DNA of 64,000 bases from Echinometra lucunter (Eukaryota; Echinodermata; Echinoidea; Camarodonta; Echinometridae): NCBI GenBank assembly GCA_029962745.1, contig CM057156.1, positions 26,622,421 through 26,686,420 on the forward strand, in the 5' to 3' direction. Within the stretch, counting starts at the first letter, position 1, and every line of letters starts with the position of its first letter. The notes beneath the pieces were generated by a model. It made no database searches. It was not told the origin of the DNA and worked only from the letters and a program-made list of their open reading frames with translations. Shown one piece after another: positions 1-11,110 of this stretch. A program made the translations under genes and the position numbers.

Positions 1-3000
1 TAACAGTTAGCAGGTATATAGGAACCAAGGATGGGAAAGAGATCCCTAATGTGGAGCCAGGCTTATTTCTTTCTGCCAATATATACCAGAGTCTATTTCC
101 GTCTGGTATCTGTTATGAGAACGTTTTAAGTTCAATAGAATTTCTGAGGTTTTGATCCGGATCACTCACATCATAGTGCTCGGTTATACTGGCCTCGCCC
201 AAAAGGCATGCTGTAGCATGCCAATTGACGGCCATAAGATAGCCGTGTTCTACTAATGGATATTTTAGGGACAGGGCAGCACGAGCTGCGCCACCAGCAA
301 TCAGCAAATATTTCTCAAAACGCATAATTTTTTATATTGCTAAATACTTTTCCATCCAGATGGGGGACTGGGAAGGAACTAGGATATATGAGTATCCTGT
401 GTGTAACACGTAAATAATTTAAGCAAGTCTCTTGTTCTAACGATTTCAATCTGTCATCCTAGAGGGCAGCATATCGCCCAAATTTGGACGGCTCAGCCTC
501 CCATCTATAGCCCTGTATGGATTCGGATAGTGAAAATTACTATCCTACTCAAGCCGCAGGAAGCAGGTGACAACTCAGCAAATTTGAGCCATTGATATTC
601 ACGCACGTTACCCGTTGCATAGCCAGACCAAACGCAGTGTAGCACGGCGTCGGGCAAGGACAGGCATAAAAATTTGGCGAACCAATTCGCTATGCCAGAG
701 AATAACCCGCATTCGCATAGGCCTACAGTACATGTATGAGCGGTCATTCTTCCCGCTGGCCCTCGGCGGGAAGAACGAAATTTCAGAGTGCAGATGAGGC
801 AGTAAATCATCCCTTTTTCCGTAATTTCTAAGTAATCAAATAATTATGTGAAATAACAAAACACCCCTCAAACATTCAATTTCAAAATAATGTCACTTTC
901 GTAGCTGAGAAAATTCAGCTACATCACAATGTTCACCTTGATTTCCTATGCCCGCTATTTCCTATGCCCGCTTGTACAGCGTTGTCGCGAAGCGACTATG
1001 TACACTGTACTTGTTGTGTTGCTCTTTCACTAGTGGGCCCACTATGCATGAACACTCATTCTGGCTTCTGTTAAGCCGGTAAGAAAACGATACGTTCCGA
1101 GGCAAATTCCCCCGAAAGTATTGACGTCAGTATGAATAACATGTACAATTTGCTCTTTTTTTTTACATGTCACCTGCTTCCCCCTGCCGAATCGGGGTAG
1201 AATTACCTGTCATTCGTGGGCGAGCCAGTTGCTGGCCTGTGTAGTACCCCGGTCTGTGCCGCTGCGCTGGGCCAGGTCATCCCGCCGGCGTCCTCTTGCT
1301 GTGGCTGCACATCGCAATCCCACTCTTGCAGTAGGGTCTGGTTGAATTTCCCGTCCCTTTTTTGTCGGAAAGGCCATTGGATTCGCCCTTTTTGTCAGTG
1401 AATGATGCCTGGTGCCCTCCGCCTTTCTCTTTCCCATTTCTGTGAAGCTTGTTATGTAAAAATTCGATCTTTCGTAATTTTTTCGACAAGAACAATAAAA
1501 TTTGTTGCCTTCGGGCAGAAAAACGTGTGAAGCAATGACGTCTTGGGCGAAAGCGCGCTTTCAGCACAATTGTTATGGTAACCTCTTGTTGACCTCACTG
1601 TTTACCTTTTGTGACTTTGTTCGTTATTTGAATATTGATGGTCTAGTGATAATGTGTTCCTATATCTGACTGCGTCCAGCCGAGCTTCTCCCAAAATATT
1701 AATGATCAGCTTATTGTGATCATGTTATTATTTCACTAAATTTGTTGCTTCCACCTTCAAAATGGTTAGAACTCTAGCAGTTAGTTGCATGATACAATGA
1801 CGCGGGCACGGATCCCTCATTGTTCGAACTGTGATAATTCTCAAAACTTCTTCTAATAATTAATGATTCAAAAGTAGTGTAATAATTTACACCCTTCAAG
1901 ACTATTGTGCAGATTGATTTTCTTGATTATGCATAGCTTTCTTCATAGCTTTCCTTGCAGTCATTGCCCTGGAGATGGCGCAATTTCGGTGCAGACTTTG
2001 CCAGCATTAACTAGACCAATGAGAACCCACAGCTGCGTTCTCTTTTTTCGGTTTTGAATGGACGCTATAGAAGATATAGTTAGGCCTAAAAAAAAAAAAA
2101 GAAGATATGTTTGTTTGCCGTAACAGAGGAAAAAATAGGGTCGATCGGTTCCCCCCCCCCCCCCCCCCACACACACACACATACTGGCGAGGTACTCAGG
2201 CATTCCATGTAGGGAGACCGGGGACAGTTGTAACACGGGGAAAATGTAACAAAGGCTCTCATCCCGAGTAGAAACACGCTACATGAGCATGCTTTGCACA
2301 GAGCATGCGAATTTCATTGCTCCATATACTGTCTGAGGGTCGGCAGGTTTAACAAATCGTGAAAATTTTTACAGCAAAAAAAATCGTTTTTTGAGCAGAA
2401 AAGTAAAATCGAAAATTGCCTATTTTTTTTTTTCTGGACTAATATGTGCTTGAGCTATGGCTGTCATTTTTACATGTTACAAAATAGGATATTAGGCCTG
2501 TATGTGGCGAACGTTTCAACGACGAATACTAATGCTAAGATAGAAAAAAGAATCCCCCCAAATATGACCGCCCCTCATCGGGGGCAAATATAACAACGTG
2601 TTACGACTGCCCCTTGGGCATTTTATCGACTGCTTTACAATTGCCACGGATATTGTTTTCGTCTTGTAAGCATAATAAAAAACAGTATCAAAAACCTCCG
2701 AATCATTCAGATTTGATCATAATACTCATCATTATGTTGCTAACCAAAAATCCTACAATAAAACAATTTGTTCATCATCAGAATAGTTCGTACAAGGAAG
2801 CGCCCCATGAACTGAAGTTAATATTTAGGAAGAATAATATTTTTGTCTCAACTTAATTCGTAACTTGACTCACAGTTTTCACTTGTCTGTTTGTTTCTAG
2901 GTTAACACGTTTTAGAATTTAGAACAGAGCAGGTGGCATCTTGATAGATTTTTATATAACGAGGTAGAGTGTTAACATCAACAGGATCAAATAAGAAAAA

Positions 3001-4805
3001 GAGAAAATTTTAAGACAATCCCCGTTTTCAAAAATCAAAATCAGTCACTGAAAGTTCCACTTCGTGTTTATTCTGTTTCTCTCTCTCTCTCTCTCTCTCT
3101 CTCATTGTCATCGCTGATATTTCATTTCTAAATTTTGTGTTTTGTTGATATGGAAATGAAAATCAGTCAATTCAATCAATCAATCAATTGTTGTTGTTGC
3201 TTTTGTTTCTATGTTTTGTGTGTTTTTTTTCGTAGTGAAATGATGAAGACTTTTGATCGAATTTCTCATGATCTGTTGACCATTTTTATTGTACTTTTCC
3301 TTTTTTTTTAATTCCCCTGGTTAAAACTTTTTTTCCGTTTTCGTATTAGTATGACGAAGATTTGTCATGATTATCATGATTATTGATACCCAGTAGCATT
3401 TATCAGTAAATTAACAGTTTTAAAGCCTCATCAGCAAAAAAGAAAGTGAAAGTAACTGTCAAATGAATATGAATTATGTCGCTTGCATGGGTTTGTTGCT
3501 TTATTGTATGCATATATCATCACTACATGATTATTCAAAGTATTCTTACATGTTCTTATGCTAATTTCCCTGTTAACGACCGGTTTGTGATATGAAGAGT
3601 TTGATGGAGTAGGCCGTTAATGAGAGATGGATGCAGGAAGCAGTGTGAATCTTGAAGTCTTTTTTTTCTAATGTTACGCTTAATTTGGTGGGAATCTAGA
3701 ATTTGTTTAAGGGAAAGTTTTTACTGTTTCCCCATTTTTAATCACTATAAATGTTGTGTTTCTATGTACAATATGAACCAATATGGGAAGTATGCGAAAA
3801 ATAAAACGGGCACCCACATATGATTTTCGATATATCATTTTGGAAAACATACAAGTACGATGGATGCACAGATTTTCATACATAGCAACTCAAACATTTT
3901 TAAAATTTATTTGGAATTATTTACTCTATACTTCATGAATTTCAAGTGCTGATTTCTTATCTTAATTTTTACCAAATTTCATTTTCATTTCAATTTATTA
4001 TATTCATGTCCAACAAGAAGTGTTAATTTACATTTTACAATATACAATCTCGCTCCAGAATTTCACAAATAACAATGTAATTGACAGTTACAAATAGTTA
4101 AGTAAATACATGAAGACTGTAAATTTTCACAGTAGACATATTTTTCTAAAGTTCGTTAGATTTCGTTCAATTTCGTTCAATTTCGTTCAAATACACTGTA
4201 ATCAATCTCCCTGATAGAAGCTATATATGGAGATTATGGCTTATTTACAAGCATTTTAGAGTGAAATTTTAAGTGTTTGATTCCACGAATTTATATAAAT
4301 CAGAGTGCAGAAAAGAAAACATTCAAGTACAGTATCTATCATCAGTAATTGCTTTAAGCTAAAAGTTATCAGGTCATGCATAACTTATATTACAGTAAAA
4401 TGACTAAGTTACAACTGTTGGTGCTGCTTTGCTGTTTGGAGTTTCTTTCCTTTTCTTTTCTACCTGACTTGCTTTGTTTTGTTTTGTTTGTTTTTTACTT
4501 TTCTTTGTAATCAAATGAATGAATGGTTGGATGAATGAACCTGTGTATATCGTATGAAGTTAAAACCCGATCAATGGCTTTGCTCCACCTCGCACCTCGC
4601 CCAGTTACCATCTCCCATCCCCTTTGAAAATGGATCGACATGCACTCCCTTTGAACCAAGAGATGAATGTATTCGATTCATTAATGATTAGCTGAAAAAA
4701 AGAAGAATACCAGTCCGGTTGCATGATGGGGTTTGAACTCAGCCAAGTTGATAGATAATTAACATGGTCCAGCGACTTTATGCATTTCCAACTTAAGACT
4801 TGTAA
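1..4805. other. Gene-free flank with simple repeats
   Basis: No open frame here looks like a gene; the longest are under 100 codons and have no recognisable domain. It holds low-complexity sequence: a C tract running into a CA microsatellite at about 2151-2181, a CT microsatellite at about 3079-3103, a short duplicated TTTCCTATGCCCGCT at about 945-972, and three copies of ATTTCGTTCA at about 4160-4190. The last part (about 3990-4805) would be the 3' untranslated region of the minus-strand Ig gene; a minus-strand AATAAA (TTTATT on the plus strand at 3994-3999) is a weak candidate polyadenylation signal. Confidence 0.5.
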
Positions 4806-6020
4806 TTATACTTTAGATTGCAGAACACAGGATTTAGCATCCGATGTGGTCCAATAATAAAGAACCAGAACTACTACTGCAGCAATCAGGAGAACACCGA
4901 AAACAGGAATTAGAAAATACATCATGAGGAGCTTACAGCTTTCTCCGCTTTCCCTGCATGTGTTAGGGATTGGCGTTAATGTTTCATTGCCCATCAAGCC
5001 CATTGTAAAAGTGGTAAATTCACTTGGAGCGCTGTTTTCTGAAAGTATTTTCAAGGTAGCCTCTGAATAAAATATAGTTCCGTTCACATCTACCTCACAC
5101 GTCACGATAACACTGTCATCTGTATACTGAACATTGCGTATCTTCAACGTCGATGATGCTGTATCTGATATTCGGGAGAATTGAATGTGGTGGGAGAGCC
5201 TCCAGTTATATTTCACACCACTTTCTCGTCCATTATTCAAAGTACACGCATAGGTCACATCACTTCCCAATGCAACTTTGTTTACAAGTGGTGTTATGCC
5301 GATAGCATTGGTGTACGTAACGCTGTCGGCTACACAGGGTGACGAGTTACTATCGGTGACACAATAATATTGGGATATTGAGCTGATGTTATTGGTCTCC
5401 CTACGGGCTATTAATTTGTTGGCTGAAGTAATGTCAGTGATAACTCGAGTACCATTGTGCTGGATTGAAATGTCATTTATGTTTGCCCCTTCACTGAAGC
5501 AGTCTCGATGATAGTTTCTGCAGACGAAATCAAACATCAGACTTTGTGTCGGAGGAACACGTTTTGCAATGCATGGTGATATTGCTAAATGTTCACGGGC
5601 ATTAATGTTTATGACGAAAGTTACTTCACTTGCCGTATGGTCTGATATTACTTGACATTTATAGGTGAAATTACCTGGTACTTTTGATCTCACGTGGGCT
5701 AGCCCACCGTGGCATGAATCATCATCTCCTACTAAATGATATCCGTATGAAAGGTATTCCCAAGACCCCATTTCACACGTGGCAACAGAAATATACGATG
5801 GGTTATCAGAGCAATCCTCTTGAAAAAGGTACATCCATGCTGTCGTTCCTTTGTTAAATGTGTCAGATGTCGATGGATCAAAACATCTTAAATCAAGCGT
5901 TTCTCCCACATAACCGGTAACATTGACAGGGTTGGTGACATCTACGGTATCTACTGTTCCCAAAGGATGTATGGTGAAGATAGCTAACATACCTACTATC
6001 AGCATCGTGGCAATCTTCAT
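4806..6020 (-). CDS. Ig-superfamily type I membrane receptor, short cytoplasmic tail
   Basis: A single-exon gene of 404 residues. The frame is open further upstream to 6119, but the start is taken at 6020 because it begins the hydrophobic leader (MKIATMLIVGMLAIF) and matches the start of the plus-strand paralogue. After the signal peptide (about 1-22) come three Ig-like domains with paired cysteines, many N-x-S/T sites, a short Thr-rich stalk, and one transmembrane segment near residues 366-388. The tail is only about 16 residues, without tyrosine motifs, and the membrane segment has no charged residue for pairing with a signalling adaptor. The first ~327 residues are about 94% identical to the receptor at 18799-21045; homology stops in the stalk at a shared EFTTFT. 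Inferred role: cell-surface recognition or adhesion, possibly a decoy or anchor version of its long-tailed partner. The ligand cannot be read from sequence. Confidence 0.85.
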   Translation of the reverse strand: MKIATMLIVGMLAIFTIHPLGTVDTVDVTNPVNVTGYVGETLDLRCFDPSTSDTFNKGTTAWMYLFQEDCSDNPSYISVATCEMGSWEYLSYGYHLVGDDDSCHGGLAHVRSKVPGNFTYKCQVISDHTASEVTFVININAREHLAISPCIAKRVPPTQSLMFDFVCRNYHRDCFSEGANINDISIQHNGTRVITDITSANKLIARRETNNISSISQYYCVTDSNSSPCVADSVTYTNAIGITPLVNKVALGSDVTYACTLNNGRESGVKYNWRLSHHIQFSRISDTASSTLKIRNVQYTDDSVIVTCEVDVNGTIFYSEATLKILSENSAPSEFTTFTMGLMGNETLTPIPNTCRESGESCKLLMMYFLIPVFGVLLIAAVVVLVLYYWTTSDAKSCVLQSKV

Positions 6021-6213
6021 AGTTTCACTTGATATGACACCTTCACCATCGAAATGTTTGATAATTGAATGGAGAGTTTGAAAATGTGTAGCATGTGCAG
6101 AGGAGTAGACAACGCACAAGCCGTATCCTTGTAACTGGCAGAGCTGTATACCCTTTCTACGTTGAGAGATAATGATGGAGGCGTAACTTCCAAAGTAAAA
6201 TATTCACGCAAAC
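6021..6213 (-). promoter_or_regulatory. 5' leader/flank of short-tail Ig gene, homologous to the plus copy
   Basis: Read on the minus strand this segment is closely similar to 18611-18798, directly upstream of the long-tail gene, so the duplication included the 5' untranslated region or proximal promoter. Both copies keep A at position -3 of the start codon (AAACTATGAAG). No TATA box could be assigned with confidence. Whether this is promoter or transcribed leader cannot be decided without RNA data. Confidence 0.5.
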
Positions 6214-6355
6214 CGTGTATGTTGAAGATAGCTAACATACCCAATATCAGCATCTTGGCCGTCGTCATAGTTTCACTTGATATGAAACTTTCACCATCGA
6301 AATGTTTGATAATTAATTGATATATAGTGAGTTGAAAATGTGTAGCATATGCTAC
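6214..6355 (-). repeat. Duplicated 5' leader plus signal-peptide segment
   Basis: A partial tandem duplication with a 248-bp period. The stretch from GCATATGCTACACATTTTC through an ATG at 6268 and a second signal-peptide-like sequence (MTTAKMLILGMLAIFNIHG) repeats what is found at about 6100-5960. The upstream ATG opens an 83-codon frame running through the leader; its TGA stop (6019-6017) overlaps the receptor start codon as ATGA. The long-tail gene lacks this extra leader. Confidence 0.7.
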
Positions 6356-8496
6356 GGGTCTCGAATGAAATTAAACTCACGAGATGGCGCAATTAAGCTG
6401 CAGAATTTGCTCTCATTAAACTCATCCTGTATGGCTTACCATACCCATGATAACATTCTCTTTCAGTTTTGAAAGCTCCCAATGGGTGAAACATATCAAA
6501 ATCAAAAGCATAGATCTTCATTATGAATTATTCAGAATTATATGGGATAGGTTCTTCTTTTCGGAACAGATTCGTTTGCAGATCACTGTTCAGGCCTTTC
6601 ATTTCTTCTCTAAAGTGACCTAACATCTTGCCAAAAAGGCTTCGTCAGAGGATCGTTCTTTTCCATTATAAACATACTGGACAATGGAGAATTAAGATCC
6701 CCTCACTCAGTGTCATTATTTTAGGGTACGCATATAAGTTCCCGCTTTCACACCCCCCCCCCCCCCCCCCCCCTCCGGACTGCCAAAATTTCTGGCCCAT
6801 TTTTCGCGGACTTTTTGCAGGCTCAGTTTCCTGCCTTGGAGACCCCCTAAATCAAGAACACTTCTCAACATGCTCAATGTACCTCCTATCCCCCCCCCCC
6901 CCCACACCCAGAGAGAGAGAAAGAGAGAGAGCACCCAGTCTCTACCCACCACCATCGCCACGTGGGATGAAACGTTGCGATGCATCGACTCGGACCAGAG
7001 AGGTGGAAGACATCGGACAGGGGAAATTGAAAGAAAAGCTTGACCAAGTAAGGTCGGGCAATGATCAGGCAATGGACAAAATTACTCAGACTTTCAGCGT
7101 TCCACCTGGTATGACCCTCGTCCGAACCACAGAACGCTATATCACAGCCCAAGGGGAGATGATTGAGACAGTGAAGGAAGAACTTACTAGGGCCAAGTGA
7201 ACTGAGCTTTTGAGCACTTGATTGTGGACTCTAGTTTTGACATGTTGTAACTAAGTGCATGAATTTCTTGATGTTTTATATGTTTTAGTAAGCTGTACGT
7301 AACGTAAGGTAACTGTCATAAGAAACTATGACAAAGTTAAACATTTCTTTGAGTTTCGAAACTGCATGTTGAAATTGGTTTGTGTTTTGAGTTTTTGGTT
7401 ATCTTCAGTTTGGTAGTTGATGATTTGTTAGTTAGCTTGGGGACCAAGCTCGGCAGGAAAGGGGGTCGTGCAACGAGCAGCATATCTGTTGTAATGGCAT
7501 AGAGTAACACAGGCACTAGGTATAACGTGTAAGCCTATAGGGATCGGAACGTACGCGGGCAACGTATCTGACAGGTAGTTGGCAATGAAGGAAAATTTGC
7601 ATAATTTGCATGTTTAATTTATAGGGGGGGGCTATGATGATTCTGTTAGGTTAATTATTTGTTAGAAAAAGTTGTTTGGACAAGGACCAGTGGTTATATT
7701 TGGTAAATTGGGTCATCTTGGACAAAAGTGCTATCTACTAACGAGTACATCAATGATTTCTTAAATTTCTTAGTACAGGGATTTAGTTTGAAATATCAGG
7801 ATTGATCGCAACGGTCTAGCCACCGCAGGATATTTCGCCCCTCAAATTCCCTGAAGGTTCTCACCGAGAATCGATTCTGGGCTACACTCTGTTCACTGTG
7901 TGAGATTGTTGAGTCTTGATGAAAGGTACTGTTCAAACGCTAACATTCTGCTATAATTGCCTTTAATTAAGTAGTTAATTAACTAAGCAAGTTATGAGAT
8001 GGAGAGAGAGTGAACTCTAATTGGGTGAATGATTGTTGGACGGATGACCACTTGTCTGCTGCTGTGACAAGGAGAGTAGGGTGACCGATTGCTTCGACGG
8101 ATGGGTGATTGCTGGTAGGCCTGGTGGAAAAGAGCAAGGGAGCGGTGACGGTTGGTGATGGTCGAGCACCGGCAGCTCCAGCCATCAGCAGCGGTCATAT
8201 ACTTTGACCAGACGGACGGAGAGCTCGGCCAGGCACGGGGCATCCTGACAAGATAGCCGTGTCAGCCGGCAAGGCGAACCGTGCCCGTCACATTGCAATA
8301 GCAGGAATGAAGCTTCAGCTTCTTTGCACTCATATAGGTTCATTATGATGTATGCAGTATCGGATATGACGGTTTTTAAAGGATTTCTTCTGTTATTACT
8401 TCGTTTTGCATTGCATGGCCAATAAAAATCACAGGTGAATATCTGAATATGGAAGGAAGTGTCTGATTTTAAAGACTGCACCGCGCAGGAATGATA
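6356..8496. other. Intergenic sequence between the Ig genes, left part
   Basis: No confident gene. It has C tracts near 6751-6772 and 6890-6903 and a GA microsatellite near 6910-6931. A protein-like stretch of about 80 codons on the plus strand (about 6958-7200, lysine/glutamate-rich, ending ...VKEELTRAK then stop) could be a terminal exon or gene relic. Its upstream frame is mostly homopolymer-coded proline, and I do not recognise the family. Confidence 0.4.
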
Positions 8497-8960
8497 GACC
8501 AGGAGCCTGCAACATATTGACTTACCCCATCGAGCTCAGAAGGTTTGACCCCTGAAATATATTTAATCCATGACTGTGAGTCAGGAAATGGGTGTCAGCT
8601 GGAACCAATAGGGGTGCCCCCCAGCCCCCCCCCCCCGAAAACGCCCCAAATGCGGGAAAACTCAACCCACTGAGCCCATGGATGAAACTTGGTCAAAGTG
8701 GAAGTGCCCAAGGGGCACATTACCAAAATATAAAAGCCGACATCCCAGGTCGTTGGAAAGGGGTAGCTGACCCCCCTCGACCCCCTAATGCGGGAAAATT
8801 TACCCGGCTGAGCCCATGGACCAAAATTTGCCACAAGATAGCAGAATTAGGTGTAAAAGCTGACACCATAACTGGTTGGAAAATACCTGCTGACACCCAT
8901 CAAACTTGCCCCCCCCCCCCACCATCAGATTCCCCCCTTCTCCGGGGCAGAAGTCCTAAG
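8497..8960 (+). repeat. Dispersed tandem-unit repeat, copy 1
   Basis: This segment is the reverse complement of the family seen at 16235-16893. Shared features include GAAGGTTTGACCCC, ATGACTGTGAGTCAGG and units of roughly 140-155 bp carrying GGGTGTCAGCTGG and GCCCATGGACCAAAATTTG. This copy has about two units. Similarity ends abruptly near 8497 on one side and near 16893 on the other, which suggests a defined element boundary. Confidence 0.7.
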
Positions 8961-10000
8961 AACCTGTGCACAAAACATCTCAAAAACATCTCATTCTAGT
9001 TCAATCCTCTCGAGAGCATGCATCCTCAACCCTCCACTTAAAAGTATTTGAAAACAACGAAAAAAAAAAAAAAAAACCACCCCAAAACAAAAAACACAAG
9101 GGTAAGCAGGCAAGGCTTACCATACTAATATTCATAGACAGTATAAGTTCGATTGCAGCATAGAAGCCGTAGTAAACGGGAGCCCTCAATCTTACCCTGT
9201 TTACAAAGTCATGTTTTCACTCATTAAATTTTACGCCAAAGTACATAATGATAATGTTTCTTGACTTCAAAGTCCTTTCTGTTGATGTTTTTACCCACTG
9301 GCGACGGATTCCTTTGCATTGCTTACGGAAACCTGTGTAGGGAGTACGGCTTCTCACACAAACAGGCTTCATGAGTCAAAAGCGATTGAATTTCGCACTC
9401 AGTTAACTTCCAATTTTTAAACTTTCTCCAATTCTTGTGGCATTCGAGCACCGCACAGCTGAACTTCCCTGACAATTTCTCATTGCAAATATTAAAAGAA
9501 ATCTGCATATATTGGTCAAAATAGACAAAAAAAATCAAACGAATGTACATAACGCGCTATTGGCTTGTGTACTATAAAAGCTGGAGCGCCCACCGCAGTA
9601 TGTCAAACTGTGTCGAATAGTCTGCTGCCCTCTTGCGTTGTGAAATTGCTCTATATCGCGACAGCGCGCGCTGTTAATACTGCACTAGCTGTACTGCATA
9701 GTTGCCAGAGTTGGCATAATTATGCTTTTTGGTAATTTTGACCGCTTCAGCATCTGGCATTATGCTTGGCATAATTTGATACAATTTAGCATAATTTTAG
9801 CATGATTTTGGACTTTTTGGTGAAACATTTTTCCCCGACCCTACAAAATGTGAGACAACTCGCCCTTGCTGAACCGAGGGTGCGGTCTCGGGGTGAATGA
9901 GTGGTCTCTCGGGTGAGTTGTCCAAAATTTAAACTTCATAGTCGACGTCATGGGTCGCAGGCTCGCAGCATGGTGCTTTCACCTTTGCGACTTCGTGACC

Positions 10001-11110
10001 CAGGGGCGTCGCTGGAGGGGGGGGGGGTGTGACAACCTCCCGCCATTAAAAATGCTTGTCGGCAAATTCGCGGTCGCTGTCGGCAAAGAGAGAGAGAGAG
10101 AGAGATAGGAAAGGGAAGAGGAAGGAGGGGGAAAAAGAGGAGTAAGGTGCCCTAATACAGTCATAGTCGGCTTATTTGTTTGTGCATTTTGACTACGAAA
10201 TAACACTGGTAACACAAAAGGGCGCATATTTTTCCTCGCTCGCTGTGCTCGCTCTTATTATATTTAGATGCAGGATGTTTTCGGAAAGCAAACACATTTG
10301 GCAAGTGAGATAAACAAATGTATAATTTAGATATCTTGCGGCCCATCCTGTATTTTGATCAAAAATTATCTTCCTCGCTCGTATAATATTTAGATACAGG
10401 ATAGTCTTCGAAAGCAAAAAAAATAGGTAAGAGAGGTGACCAAATATATCACAATAGATATCTTAAAGGCCCATCATGTATTTTGAAGAAGAACTTTCAC
10501 TTCTGTCATGAAAATGAGTATATAATTTTCCTCGCTTGCTACGCTGGTTCGTATAATATTCAGATACAAGATGGATTCGGGAAAGCAAAATAATTCCGCA
10601 AGCGAGGTGACCAAGTGTACCCGTTCAAGTTAGATATCTCATAGTTAATACCATCATGTATTTGAATGAAGAATTATCACTTCTTCCATAAGAAAATAGT
10701 ATACAGATTTTTTCCTTTGCTCGCTGCGCTCGCTCGTATATCACTAAGATTTAGGATGTTCTTTGAAAGCTAATGAATCAGGTGAAAGAGGTGACGAAAT
10801 ATACATTTTAGATATCTTTAAGCCCAATAATGTAGTTTAATGAAGAACTCTCACTTCTACGAAAGAGAGTGTATCGTTTCCCTCCCTCGCTGCGCTCGCT
10901 CATATGAAATTTAGTTACAAAATGTTTTCGGAAAGCTAACACATTCGGCAAGTGAGGTGAACAAATATATAATTTAGAAGGAACATGCCTCGTGGGCTTT
11001 ATACGGTTGAATTTTTCGACGTTGGTCGTCGGCAATCGGAGGAATTGTTTGTCGGCAATCTGGCCTCTACACCCCCTCCCCCCATTAAAAAAAGTCTAGC
11101 GACGCCCATG
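10001..11110. mobile_element. hAT-like non-autonomous element with internal tandem repeats
   Basis: It begins CAGGGGCGTCGCTGG and ends CTAGCGACGCCCATG, an imperfect terminal inverted repeat of the same family as the element at 30918-31568. Inside are five degenerate units spaced about 140-185 bp, each with TCGCTCGCTGCGCTCGCTCG followed by TATAATATTTAGATACAGGATG-like sequence. No transposase frame is present. The flanking 8-mers do not match, so the insertion is old or rearranged. Confidence 0.65.

Noticed and set aside
6628..6957. Start of a 190-residue protein
   Set aside because: The frame depends on long C tracts (poly-Pro) and a GA microsatellite; no family resemblance in this part.
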